DNA from: Nocardioides stalactiti
Lineage (GTDB): Bacteria > Actinomycetota > Actinomycetes > Propionibacteriales > Nocardioidaceae
Reading direction: 5' to 3'
DNA: 51,874 nt
Assembly (NCBI RefSeq): GCF_014180715.1
Contig: NZ_JACEFC010000016.1
Coordinates: forward strand, 1-51,874
In this document: piece by piece, positions 34,884 through 43,329 of the stretch
How positions within the stretch are numbered: the stretch's first letter is position 1
Layout: the number at the start of each line of letters is the position of its first letter
Notes under the pieces: generated by a model
The model's database searches: none
What the model was told of the DNA's origin: nothing
What the model saw: the letters and a program-made list of their open reading frames with translations, nothing else
Program-made: the position numbers and the translations under genes

Positions 34884-34951
34884 GGGTTCCTCCTAGGTCT
34901 GGTGCAGGTCGGCCGCTCGTGCTGGGCGTTGACTCCTGCGTCCCTTGGACC

Positions 34952-34970
34952 TTAATCTATTTTGGATTAA
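34952..34970. promoter_or_regulatory. Type-A regulon box between thiolase and MaoC genes
   Basis: TTAATCT-ATTTT-GGATTAA, 6 of 7 arm positions symmetric; the clearest dyad of the family. It lies 20 bp before the MaoC start (SD AGAAAGG in between) and about 70 bp before the divergent thiolase start. Confidence 0.65.
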
Positions 34971-34990
34971 ATTCCTAGAAAGGCCGACCA

Positions 34991-35443
34991 GTGAAGATCT
35001 ACGACGGGCTCATCGAGTTCGCGGAAGCCGAGGGGGACGATCTCGGCACGTCGGAGTGGATGGAGATCGATCAGCAGCGCATCGACACGTTCGCCGATGC
35101 GACGGGGGACCACCAGTGGATCCACGTCGATCCGGCGCGGGCTGCGGAAGGACCGTTCGGAGCCACGATCGCTCACGGCTTCCTCACGCTGTCGCTGCTG
35201 CCGGTCCTCATCAACCAGCTCTACCGGGTCGACAACGTCACGATGGCCGTGAACTACGGCCTCGACAAGGTGCGCTTCATGGCGCCTGTGCTGGTCGGGA
35301 GCAAGGTGCGTGCCTCGACCAAGGTGCTGGTCGTCAGCAAGCTCGAGGCCGCCGTCCAGGCGACCTTCGAGACGACCTTCGAGATCGAGGGCGCGGACAA
35401 GCCGGCTGCCGTCGTCCAGAGCATCGTGCGGTACGTCGGGTGA
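34991..35443 (+). CDS. MaoC-like dehydratase (R-specific enoyl-CoA hydratase)
   Basis: A 150-residue hotdog protein, GTG start with AGAAAGG upstream. Hydratase-2 motif [18 protein letters not shown] with the Asp/His pair and [16 protein letters not shown]. It hydrates a trans-2-enoyl-CoA to the (3R)-hydroxy form. It opens the plus-strand operon MaoC, SDR and three crotonases. It overlaps the SDR by 4 bp (GTGA). Confidence 0.92.
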   Translation: MKIYDGLIEFAEAEGDDLGTSEWMEIDQQRIDTFADATGDHQWIHVDPARAAEGPFGATIAHGFLTLSLLPVLINQLYRVDNVTMAVNYGLDKVRFMAPVLVGSKVRASTKVLVVSKLEAAVQATFETTFEIEGADKPAAVVQSIVRYVG

Positions 35444-36177
35444 CGGCCCTTCTCGAGGGCCGCACCGCGATCGTCACCGGCGCGGGGCAGGGCATCGGCC
35501 TCGCGATCGCGCGGACGATGGTGGGTCACGGCGCCAGCGTCACGATCGCCGACCTCGATGCCGAACGGGCCGCCGCTGCCGCACAGGAGCTCGGAGCTCG
35601 GGCACGGGGCGTCGGCTGCGATGTGACGGACGAGGCGGCCGTGACGACCCTCGTGGAGGGGGCCGTCGAGGCCTGGGGCGGCCTGGACGTCCTGGTGAAC
35701 AACGCGGGGATCACGAGGGACGCGTCGCTTCGGAAGATGACCCTCGCCGACTTCCAGGCGGTGACGACGGTCCATCTCCAAGGCACCTGGTTGGGGATCC
35801 GGGCGGCCAGCGACGTCATGCGCGCAGCCCAGCGGGGCAGCATCGTCAACATCTCGTCGATGTCCGGCAAGGTCGGCAACCCGGGCCAGACCAACTACAG
35901 CGCGGCCAAGGCCGGGATCGTCGGCATGACCAAGGCGGCCGCCAAGGAGCTCGCGCACCACGGGGTGCGCGTCAACGCGGTGCAGCCCGGCCTGATCCGG
36001 ACGCCCATGACCGAGGCCATGGCTCCGGAGGCCTACGCGGCGACGGCGGCGACCATCCCGATGCGGAGAGCCGGTGAGCCCGACGAGGTGGCGAACGTCG
36101 TGGCGTTCCTCGCGTCCGACCTGGCCAGCTACATGACCGGGGCCGTGCTCGAGGTGTCCGGCGGGAGGGGGATGTGA
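35440..36177 (+). CDS. SDR, FabG-like 3-oxoacyl reductase / hydroxyacyl-CoA dehydrogenase
   Basis: A 245-residue SDR starting at the GTG at 35440. TGAGQGIG at 13-20, ADLD (NAD type), [14 protein letters not shown], serine in [21 protein letters not shown] and the C-terminal [17 protein letters not shown] typical of FabG-like enzymes. It is coupled to the MaoC gene and to the crotonase after it by 4-bp overlaps, consistent with sequential beta-oxidation steps. Confidence 0.9.
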   Translation: MTALLEGRTAIVTGAGQGIGLAIARTMVGHGASVTIADLDAERAAAAAQELGARARGVGCDVTDEAAVTTLVEGAVEAWGGLDVLVNNAGITRDASLRKMTLADFQAVTTVHLQGTWLGIRAASDVMRAAQRGSIVNISSMSGKVGNPGQTNYSAAKAGIVGMTKAAAKELAHHGVRVNAVQPGLIRTPMTEAMAPEAYAATAATIPMRRAGEPDEVANVVAFLASDLASYMTGAVLEVSGGRGM

Positions 36178-36962
36178 ACAGCGAGTGGAGCGGTCCCGTG
36201 CGGCTGGAGGTGGCGGACGGCGTCGGATGGATCACTCTCGAACGGCCTGAGGCGATGAACGCCGTGACGACCGCGCTGGCGATCGCGCTGGAGCAGGCGA
36301 TCCTCGCCGCGGGGGAGAACCCGTTGGTCAACGTCGTCGTCATCCGGGGTGCCGGCGGGAACTTCTGCGCCGGTGGGGACTTCGACGAGGTCCAGCGGCT
36401 CCGCGCGGAGGGAACTGACGCCCTGCGTCGGCTCTTCGCCGCGTTCCGAGCGGCCTGCGCTGCGGTCGAGCTGGTGCAGGAGCCGGTCATCGCCGCGGTC
36501 GAAGGCGTCGCCATGGCGGGCGGCTTCGAGCTGATGCAGACCTGCGACGTCGCGCTCGTGCGTCACGACGCCAAGCTCTCCGACAACCACGCGAACTTCG
36601 GGATGGTGCCCGGCGGCGGTGGCTCGCAGCGGCTCCCGCGGCTCGTCGGCCGTCAGCGCGCGCTCGGGCTCCTTCTCTCCGGCGACCGGATCTCCGGTGT
36701 GGAGGCCGTCGAGTGGGGTCTGGCGTACCGCTCCTACTCCTCCGACTCCTTCGACCGCGAGGTCGCGGCCTTCGCGAACAAGCTGGCGGGACGCCGGCCC
36801 GATGCACTCGCCTCGATCAAGCGCCTGGTGCGCGAGGGGCTCAAGGGTGACCTCGAGGCGGGTCTCGACCTCGAGATGGACGTCGTCGTGGACCACATCG
36901 CCGGCACGGCCGGCTCAACCAGCGTGTCGGCGTTCGCCGGCCGGAAGGAGGTCGGCCGATGA
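36174..36962 (+). CDS. Enoyl-CoA hydratase/isomerase family protein (crotonase 1)
   Basis: A 262-residue crotonase, GTG start with GGGAGGGG upstream. Oxyanion motifs [12 protein letters not shown] and [13 protein letters not shown]; the first catalytic Glu is present (GGFELM). The second Glu position, in [15 protein letters not shown], appears to be His, which is unusual. It may catalyse isomerisation or C-C chemistry rather than simple hydration. It overlaps the following crotonase gene by 4 bp. Confidence 0.88.
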   Translation: MNSEWSGPVRLEVADGVGWITLERPEAMNAVTTALAIALEQAILAAGENPLVNVVVIRGAGGNFCAGGDFDEVQRLRAEGTDALRRLFAAFRAACAAVELVQEPVIAAVEGVAMAGGFELMQTCDVALVRHDAKLSDNHANFGMVPGGGGSQRLPRLVGRQRALGLLLSGDRISGVEAVEWGLAYRSYSSDSFDREVAAFANKLAGRRPDALASIKRLVREGLKGDLEAGLDLEMDVVVDHIAGTAGSTSVSAFAGRKEVGR

Positions 36963-37762
36963 CTGCCGAGAACCCCGGGGACCTCGTCCTCCTCGACGTC
37001 GTCGACGGCATCGCCAGGATCCGGCTCAACCGCCCGGAGTCCGCGAACGCCGTCGACGCACTGCTGCTTCGGGAGCTCCACGAGAAGATCCTTCGCTGTC
37101 ACGCCGACCCGACCGTGCGGGTGGTGATCCTCAGCGGCGAAGGACGCAACTTCTGTGCCGGCGGCGACGTCAAGACGTTCGCGAGCAAGGGAGAGGCTCT
37201 GCCCGACTACCTGCGTGAGGCGACCGCCTGGCTCCAGCTCGCCACGGCAGCCCTCATCCAGCTCAAGGCGCCCGTCATCGTCAAGGTGCAGGGCTTCGCA
37301 GCCGGCGGCGCTGGGTTCGGCTTCGTGTGCGCTGCCGACCTGGTGGTCGCGGGCGAGGGAGCGAAGCTCTTCTCGGGTGCCGTGCGCGTGGGCATGGCGC
37401 CGGACGGCGGCACCACGGTGACCCTGGCGCGCATCGTCGGGCTGCGCCGGGCGATGGACCTGCTGCTGACCAACCCGACGTTGTCCGCGGCCGAGGCCCG
37501 CGACCTCGGGATCGTCTCGCGCGTCGTCCCCGACGCTGATCTCGACGACGCCGTCGACGGGCTGGCTGCGGAGCTGGCGGCCCAGCCGCCCCTCGGGCTG
37601 ACCGCCACGAAGCGGCTCGTGTGGGACGGGCTCGGCGCGACGGTGGCCGAGCGGCTGTCGGAGGAAGCACGCGTCGTGTCCGAGCTGTCCGGGACGGCCG
37701 ACAGCCGCGAGGCGCTCGCCGCGGTGATCGAGCGCCGCCCCGGCGTCTACCAGGGGCGATGA
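36959..37762 (+). CDS. Enoyl-CoA hydratase/isomerase family protein (crotonase 2)
   Basis: A 267-residue crotonase. CAGGDVKTFASKG and AAGGAGFGFVCAADLVVAG show the oxyanion hole, but both hydratase glutamates seem replaced (Gly and Ala). An Asp is present in GMAPDGGTT, the layout of isomerase-type crotonases. It is middle of three consecutive crotonase genes and coupled upstream by ATGA. Confidence 0.87.
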   Translation: MTAENPGDLVLLDVVDGIARIRLNRPESANAVDALLLRELHEKILRCHADPTVRVVILSGEGRNFCAGGDVKTFASKGEALPDYLREATAWLQLATAALIQLKAPVIVKVQGFAAGGAGFGFVCAADLVVAGEGAKLFSGAVRVGMAPDGGTTVTLARIVGLRRAMDLLLTNPTLSAAEARDLGIVSRVVPDADLDDAVDGLAAELAAQPPLGLTATKRLVWDGLGATVAERLSEEARVVSELSGTADSREALAAVIERRPGVYQGR

Positions 37763-37765
37763 CCG

Positions 37766-38647
37766 ATGACTGTGGTCGATGCAGTGCGCGAGCTCGAGGG
37801 AGGCACGCCTGCCGGGCCGTGCCTGGTGCCGGGGGTGCCGGTCAGTCGCGCGCCCGCCGCGCCGGTGCTGGTCGAGGACCGCGGCCCGGTCCGCGTGATC
37901 ACCCTGAACCGTCCCGAGGTCAGGAACGCGATCAATCTCGACCTGCGCTACGCGCTCGCCGACGCGGTCGAGGCTGCCGACGCTGACCCGAGCGTGAGGG
38001 CGATCGTGCTCACCGGCGCCGACGGAGCCTTCTGCTCGGGTGGTGACATCGCCACGATGCAGCGGGCGCCGCGGCACGAGACGACCGCGCGCGCCCAAGC
38101 GGCGCAGCGCGTCGTACGCGCGCTCTGGCACACGCCGAAGCCGGTGGTCGCCGCTGTCGAGGGGCCGGCGTTCGGGGCGGGTGCCGCGCTGGCGCTCGCC
38201 TGCGACCGGGTGGTGGCCGCGGCCGACGCGACCTTCGCGACGACGTTCACGACCGTCGGCCTGGCCGGCGACATGGGCATCTTCGCCTCCCTGCCTGCGC
38301 GGGTGGGACCCGCCCGGGCCCGGCAGATGCTGATGCTGGGCACCCGCGTCAGCGGGTCGGAAGCGGGGGCGATGGGGCTTGTGGACTGCGTGGTCGAGCC
38401 TGGCTCGGCGTTGGACGTCGCGATGGCTGACGCGACGATGCTCGCGGCGGGACCGCCGCTGGCGCTCGGCGTGATCAAGCAGATGCTCTCCGGGGAGCCC
38501 CGCCACCCCCTCGCCGTCCTCGACCTCGAGGTCCACAACCAGGTGTCCCTGTGGGACACCGACGACTTCACCGAAGGCGTCGCTGCCTTCGCCGAGCGGC
38601 GTCGACCGTCTTTCGGCACCCCGGCATTGCGTCGATCCGGCGATTAA
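37766..38647 (+). CDS. Enoyl-CoA hydratase/isomerase family protein (crotonase 3)
   Basis: A 293-residue crotonase with an extra N-terminal stretch of about 30 residues (TVVDAVRELEGGTPAGP...). CSGGDIATMQ and FGAGAALALACDRVV mark the oxyanion hole; the first Glu is Ala, and GLAGDMGIF places an Asp in the isomerase position. The stop codon TAA at 38645-38647 lies inside the type-A box that serves the Rieske operon. Confidence 0.87.
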   Translation: MTVVDAVRELEGGTPAGPCLVPGVPVSRAPAAPVLVEDRGPVRVITLNRPEVRNAINLDLRYALADAVEAADADPSVRAIVLTGADGAFCSGGDIATMQRAPRHETTARAQAAQRVVRALWHTPKPVVAAVEGPAFGAGAALALACDRVVAAADATFATTFTTVGLAGDMGIFASLPARVGPARARQMLMLGTRVSGSEAGAMGLVDCVVEPGSALDVAMADATMLAAGPPLALGVIKQMLSGEPRHPLAVLDLEVHNQVSLWDTDDFTEGVAAFAERRRPSFGTPALRRSGD

Positions 38648-38662
38648 TCTAATCTTGATTAA
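38644..38662. promoter_or_regulatory. Type-A regulon box before the Rieske dioxygenase operon
   Basis: TTAATCT-AATCT-TGATTAA, 6 of 7 arm positions symmetric. It overlaps the stop of the previous gene and is 58 bp before the Rieske start, implying a separate regulated promoter here although the genes are colinear. Confidence 0.62.
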
Positions 38663-38720
38663 AAGAACGGGGCGAGACGTGAGCCCGATCGCCGACCACT
38701 CCACCCAAGGAGGAAAACTC

Positions 38721-40004
38721 ATGACCGCACTGGTCCCGTCGCCCGCCGAGGTCGTGGAGGGCGAGAGTCGCTATGACCGGCTGATCCAGCCCGCGCGCGT
38801 CCACGGCACGCTCTACACCGACCCGTCGATCTTCGCGGAGGAGCTGCGCAAGATCTGGCACAAGACCTGGGTCTTCGTCGGACACGAGAGCGAGGTGCCC
38901 GAGCCCAACGACTACGTCCGCAAGCAGCTCGCGGACCAGGACGTGGTCATGACGCGGGACAAGGACGGCGAGGTCCACCTCCTCATCAACCGGTGCGCAC
39001 ACCGCGGGTTGCAGGTGTGCGACGACAAGGCCGGCAACTCCAGCTCGTTCCGTTGCCCGTACCACGGCTGGACCTACCGCAACACCGGCGAGCTGCTCGG
39101 CTACCCATACAACAAGGGCTACGGCGGCAAGAACAAGCTGGAGCTCGGGATGGGGAAGGTCGCGCGCGTCGCGTCCTACCAGGGCTTCGTCTTCGGGAGT
39201 CTCGCGCAGGAGGGGCCGTCCCTCGAGGAGCACCTCGGTGCGGCGAAGGGCGAGATCGACCGGTTGGTCGGGCTCTCGCCCGAGGGCAAGGTCTCCCTCG
39301 ACGCCGGCTGGCTGCGCCACCAGACCAAGGCGAACTGGAAGTTCCTCGCCGAGAACGAGACCGACGGCTACCATCCGCAGTTCGTCCACGGATCGATCTT
39401 CGGCGTGGCAGGTAGCCCGATCGGTGCGCTCTACAGCGACAACTCGACCGCCGTCACCCGGGCCCTCGGCGACGGCCACAGTGAGAACGACCTCCGCCCC
39501 GAGTTCCGTACCTTCGACGAGCCGATGCGCTGGTTCGGGACGACGCCCGACAAGGTCCCGGGCTACCTGGCGTCGATGGCGGAGTCGTACGGCGAGGATG
39601 CTCATCGACGCACCGTCGAGGGCGCCCCGCACGTGATGATCTTCCCCAACCTGTTCATCGCCGAGATCCAGGTCTTCAACATCCAGCCTGTCGGCGTGGG
39701 CGAGTGCGTCCAGTACTCCACGGCTGTCCAGTTCGCTGGTGGTCACGAGCTGAACATGCGGATGGTCTCGCAGTCGATCGGCTCCGTCGGCCCGGCCGGG
39801 ATGCTGCTCGCCGACGACACCGAGATGTACGAGCGCAACCAGCGCGGGGTCGAGATGGCCGACCCGGAATGGCTCGACGTCCGCCGCGGACTGGTGCGCG
39901 AGACGGTCGACGAGGACGGGTTCACGATCGGTGCCGCCACCGACGAGACCGCGATGCGCGGGTTCTGGAGTCACTACAAGTCGCTGATGGAGGCCGACGC
40001 ATGA
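38721..40004 (+). CDS. Rieske ring-hydroxylating dioxygenase alpha subunit
   Basis: A 427-residue oxygenase. The ATG at 38721 has AAGGAGG 8 nt upstream. Rieske [2Fe-2S] ligands CAHRG near 92 and CPYHGW near 112; mononuclear iron motif AENETDGYHPQFVH near 210-223. It adds O2 to an aromatic or unsaturated ring to give a cis-diol, using electrons from a ferredoxin. It overlaps the beta-subunit gene by 4 bp. No dedicated Rieske ferredoxin is adjacent; the ferredoxin at 49679 has the 3Fe-4S cysteine pattern of P450 partners, so the electron donor is open. Confidence 0.93.
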   Translation: MTALVPSPAEVVEGESRYDRLIQPARVHGTLYTDPSIFAEELRKIWHKTWVFVGHESEVPEPNDYVRKQLADQDVVMTRDKDGEVHLLINRCAHRGLQVCDDKAGNSSSFRCPYHGWTYRNTGELLGYPYNKGYGGKNKLELGMGKVARVASYQGFVFGSLAQEGPSLEEHLGAAKGEIDRLVGLSPEGKVSLDAGWLRHQTKANWKFLAENETDGYHPQFVHGSIFGVAGSPIGALYSDNSTAVTRALGDGHSENDLRPEFRTFDEPMRWFGTTPDKVPGYLASMAESYGEDAHRRTVEGAPHVMIFPNLFIAEIQVFNIQPVGVGECVQYSTAVQFAGGHELNMRMVSQSIGSVGPAGMLLADDTEMYERNQRGVEMADPEWLDVRRGLVRETVDEDGFTIGAATDETAMRGFWSHYKSLMEADA

Positions 40005-40555
40005 GCGCCCACCTGACTGACCTTCCCCCGCGCCCGGACACCGCGGGCGAGCTGGTCGACGTCCCGGACGGGTGGGAGGTCCGGGACGTCGAGCAGTTCC
40101 TCTTCCGGGAGGCGCGGCTGGCCGACGAGAACGACTACGACGGATGGGAGGCGCTGTGGACCGACGACGCCATCTACTGGGTCCCGGTCGACGGTGAAGG
40201 TGACCACCCGCGCACGACCGTCTCCATCATCTTCGACAACCGCAGCCGGATCTCGACCCGGATGAAGCAGGTCAAGACCGGCAAGCGGTACGCGCAGGCC
40301 CCTCCATCCAACCTCCGGCACATCCTCGGAAACATCGAGCTGATCGGCGGGCGGATCAATGCGGCCGGTGGCACTGACCTGGAGGTGAGTGCGAACTTCC
40401 TGGCGCTCGAGTCCCGTGCCCGGGGCAACCAGCTCTGGGGTGGCCGGACGACCTACCGGATCCGGCGGATCGACGGGGAGATCCGACTGGCCTACAAGAA
40501 GGTCGTGCTCGTCGACAACGACAAGGCCGTGCCCACGCTCGGCTTCCTGGTCTGA
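40001..40555 (+). CDS. Ring-hydroxylating dioxygenase beta subunit
   Basis: A 184-residue SnoaL/NTF2-fold subunit. VEQFLFREARLADENDYDGWEALWTDDAIYWVP and GGRTTYRIRRIDGEIRLAYKKVVLVD match the small structural subunit of aromatic dioxygenases. The ATG overlaps the alpha-subunit stop (ATGA), giving matched production of the two chains. Confidence 0.92.
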   Translation: MSAHLTDLPPRPDTAGELVDVPDGWEVRDVEQFLFREARLADENDYDGWEALWTDDAIYWVPVDGEGDHPRTTVSIIFDNRSRISTRMKQVKTGKRYAQAPPSNLRHILGNIELIGGRINAAGGTDLEVSANFLALESRARGNQLWGGRTTYRIRRIDGEIRLAYKKVVLVDNDKAVPTLGFLV

Positions 40556-40563
40556 GGCCGGCC

Positions 40564-40851
40564 ATGAACGACGAGATGCACGCGGTCGGCGAGGGCCCGC
40601 GCCACGAGGTCACCCTCGACGAGGGAGCCGCGGGCGCCACGGTCCCCGCCGGCAGGGTGGTCGAGAGCGAGTTCGCCTCGGTCGCGGTGCGCCTCGACGA
40701 GCAGGGCAACTCGGTACGACTCCGGGTCGAGGACCTTCGGTCGGGACGAGTCCGCTTTCTCGACGCCCTCGAGCTGGAGACGGTGGTCTGGCTCGAGGAC
40801 GGCCACCTGACCCAGCTGCTCGATCCGTCCCACGAGCGGTGGCGTGGGTGA
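40564..40851 (+). CDS. Small hypothetical protein in the dioxygenase operon
   Basis: A 95-residue acidic protein (VVESEFASVAVRLDEQGN, VRLRVEDLRSGRVRFLDALE, LLDPSHERW). No cysteine cluster, signal or membrane segment is seen. From memory, similar short proteins occur beside actinobacterial Rieske genes and are sometimes labelled dihydrodiol dehydrogenase, but the length rules out a full dehydrogenase. It lies 8 bp after the beta subunit and overlaps the CoA-transferase by 4 bp, so it is probably a genuine, cotranslated accessory factor. Confidence 0.7.
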   Translation: MNDEMHAVGEGPRHEVTLDEGAAGATVPAGRVVESEFASVAVRLDEQGNSVRLRVEDLRSGRVRFLDALELETVVWLEDGHLTQLLDPSHERWRG

Positions 40852-42098
40852 CCTCGATCGACCTCGCGCGCTTCGTCCGGCCAGGTGACACCCTCACGTG
40901 GGGCCAGACCTGCGCCGAGCCGAGCACGCTCGTGGAGGAGGTGGTCCGCCAGGCCGACGGGATCGGAGGGCTGCGCTGCTTCGTCGGGATCCCCGCCGAG
41001 AGCGCGCTGACGGCGGACACCCTGCCGGCCGGTCTGACGGTCCACTCCTACTGCGGCTCCGGCAGCAACGCCGCGCTGCACGACGCGGAGGCGCTCGAGA
41101 TCTGGCCGGTCCACTACTCGACCCTGCCCTCGCTCCTGTCCGGCGGGGAGCTGCACGTCGACGTCGTCCTCGTCCAGGTCTCGCCGCCCGACGAGCAGGG
41201 TCGCCACAGCCTCGGGTTGGGCGACGACTACTTCTCGGCCGCGATCGACAGTGCGCGCGTCGTCATCGCCGAGATCAACGACCAGGTCCCGTTCACGCTC
41301 GGGGCTCGGACCATCACCTCCGACCAGATCACCGCGGCGATCGAGGTCTCGCGCCCCCCTGTCGAGCTACCGACCCCACCGATGACCGACGACGTGCGCG
41401 CCGTGGCCCGGCAGGTCGCCGGACTGGTCCCCGACGGCGCCACCCTCCAGTTCGGGATCGGTGCGCTACCGGAGGCGGTCCTCGCCGAGCTGTTCGAGCA
41501 CCGCGACCTCGGCATCCACTCGGGCATCCTCAACGACACCGCGATGAAGCTCGTCGAAGCCGGCGTCGCCAACGGACGACGCAAGTCGCTCGACCGCTGC
41601 ATCGCGGTCGCCGGTCTGTTCGGAGGGACCTCGGACCTCTTCCGCTGGGCGCACCGCAATCCCGCCGTCGAGCTCCGGTCGACGGCCTACACCCACGACC
41701 CGTCCGTCCTCGCGAGGTCGCACCAGCTGGTCGCCGTCAATGCCGCGATCGAGGTCGACCTCACCGGACAGGTCAACTCCGAGCTCGCCGGCGGCCGGTA
41801 CGTCGGTGCCGTCGGCGGTGCCGTGGACTTCATCCGCGGCGCCAACGCCTCGCCCGGCGGGGTGCCGATCGTCGCCCTGCCGTCGACGATCCGGGGGAGG
41901 AGCCGGATCGTCTCCCAGCTGTCCGGACCCGTCAGCACGCCGCGCGCCGAAGGCGTGGTGGTGGTGACCGAGCACGGGAGTGCCGACCTCCGCGGCGCCA
42001 CCCTGGCTCAGCGCGTCGAGCGCATGATCGCCATCGCCCACCCCGACCACCGAGCAGAACTCGAGGCCGACGCCGAAGGCGTCCTGGTGTCGAGGTGA
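40848..42098 (+). CDS. CoA-transferase (acetyl-CoA hydrolase/4-hydroxybutyrate CoA-transferase family)
   Basis: A 416-residue family-I CoA-transferase, GTG start at 40848 (GTGA overlap). DVVLVQVSPPDEQGRHSLG, LQFGIGALPEAVLAELFEH, GIHSGILNDTAMKLVEAG and the C-terminal IVALPSTIRGRSRIV mark the acetyl-CoA hydrolase/transferase fold. It should move CoA between two acids, allowing substrate activation without ATP. It follows the dioxygenase and precedes a thiolase by 13 bp. Confidence 0.88.
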   Translation: MTSIDLARFVRPGDTLTWGQTCAEPSTLVEEVVRQADGIGGLRCFVGIPAESALTADTLPAGLTVHSYCGSGSNAALHDAEALEIWPVHYSTLPSLLSGGELHVDVVLVQVSPPDEQGRHSLGLGDDYFSAAIDSARVVIAEINDQVPFTLGARTITSDQITAAIEVSRPPVELPTPPMTDDVRAVARQVAGLVPDGATLQFGIGALPEAVLAELFEHRDLGIHSGILNDTAMKLVEAGVANGRRKSLDRCIAVAGLFGGTSDLFRWAHRNPAVELRSTAYTHDPSVLARSHQLVAVNAAIEVDLTGQVNSELAGGRYVGAVGGAVDFIRGANASPGGVPIVALPSTIRGRSRIVSQLSGPVSTPRAEGVVVVTEHGSADLRGATLAQRVERMIAIAHPDHRAELEADAEGVLVSR

Positions 42099-42111
42099 GG
42101 AGAACAGCACC

Positions 42112-43329
42112 ATGACAACCAGACGCGCAGCGATCGTCGCGCCGGTCCGCACCGCCGTCGGCGGGTTCGGGGGGAGCCTGCAACCGCTGAGGGCCGAGGA
42201 GCTCGCGGAGCAGGCGATCCGCTCGCTGGTCGACCGCAGCGGGATCGACCCGACCGCGATCGAGGACGTGGCCTTCGCGCAGTCCTACGCGAACTCCGAG
42301 GCCCCGTGCATCGGACGGTGGGCGGCGCTCGCCGCCGGTCTGCCGATCGAGGTTCCCGGGTTCCAGGTCGACCGCCGGTGCGGTGGGGGCCTCCAGGCCG
42401 TGATCACTGCCGCGATGACGGTGCAGACCGGCGCCGCCGACGTGGTGATCGCCGGGGGTGTCGAGTCGATGAGCAACATCGAGCACTACACGACGACCGC
42501 TCGGTGGGGCTCCCGCACCGGCAACCAGGTGCTCTACGACCGGCTGGACCGCGGACGTGAACGGTCCCAGCCCGAGGAGCGCTTCGGCCGGATCAGCGGG
42601 ATGATCGAGACCGCCGAGAACCTCGCGGTGAAGTACGGCGTCGGCCGCGACGAGTCGGATGCCTTCGCCGTTCGCAGCCACCAGCGGGCGGCCGCGGCGT
42701 GGGAGTCGGGTGCCTTCGCGGCGGAGGTGGTCCCGGTCCGGGTCCCGCAACGTCGCGGCGACGACGTGGTCTTCGACCGCGACGAGGGGGTGCGGCCCGG
42801 GTCCTCGCTGGAGACGCTCGCGAAGCTGCGCACGATCACGGCTGGGGGCACGGTCACCGCCGGCAACGCTGCTCAGCAGAACGACGCCGCGGCGGCCTGC
42901 CTCGTGGTGGCGGAGGACCGGCTGGACGAGCTGGGCCTGGAGCCCATCGCCTGGTTCGAGGGGTGGGCCGCTGCAGGGGTGGACCCCGCGTGCATGGGGA
43001 TCGGCCCCGTTGCCGCGGTGGAGCGACTCTTCGCCCGCACGGGCGTCGGGTTCGACGACCTGGACCTGATCGAGGTCAACGAGGCGTTCGCCGTCCAGGT
43101 GCTCGCGGTCCTGAAGGGCTGGGGCCTCACCTTGGACGAGGTCGACGACAGGCTGAACGTGAACGGCTCCGGCATCTCGCTCGGGCACCCCATCGGCGCG
43201 ACGGGGGTCCGGATCCTCACCACCATGCTGCACGAGCTCGACCGGCGCCGCGGTGGCCTTGCGCTCGAGACGATGTGCATCGGCGGCGGCCAGGGCATCG
43301 CGGCTCTCTTCCGGGGGGTGGCCTCGTGA
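42112..43329 (+). CDS. Thiolase (acetyl-CoA acetyltransferase type)
   Basis: A 405-residue thiolase with GAGGAGA upstream. Cysteine in VDRRCGGGLQAV, histidine in GISLGHPIGATGVR, second cysteine in ETMCIGGGQGIAAL; MSNIEHYTTT in the lid. All catalytic residues look intact, so it should cleave 3-ketoacyl-CoA. It overlaps the HMG-CoA-synthase-like gene by 4 bp. Confidence 0.92.
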   Translation: MTTRRAAIVAPVRTAVGGFGGSLQPLRAEELAEQAIRSLVDRSGIDPTAIEDVAFAQSYANSEAPCIGRWAALAAGLPIEVPGFQVDRRCGGGLQAVITAAMTVQTGAADVVIAGGVESMSNIEHYTTTARWGSRTGNQVLYDRLDRGRERSQPEERFGRISGMIETAENLAVKYGVGRDESDAFAVRSHQRAAAAWESGAFAAEVVPVRVPQRRGDDVVFDRDEGVRPGSSLETLAKLRTITAGGTVTAGNAAQQNDAAAACLVVAEDRLDELGLEPIAWFEGWAAAGVDPACMGIGPVAAVERLFARTGVGFDDLDLIEVNEAFAVQVLAVLKGWGLTLDEVDDRLNVNGSGISLGHPIGATGVRILTTMLHELDRRRGGLALETMCIGGGQGIAALFRGVAS

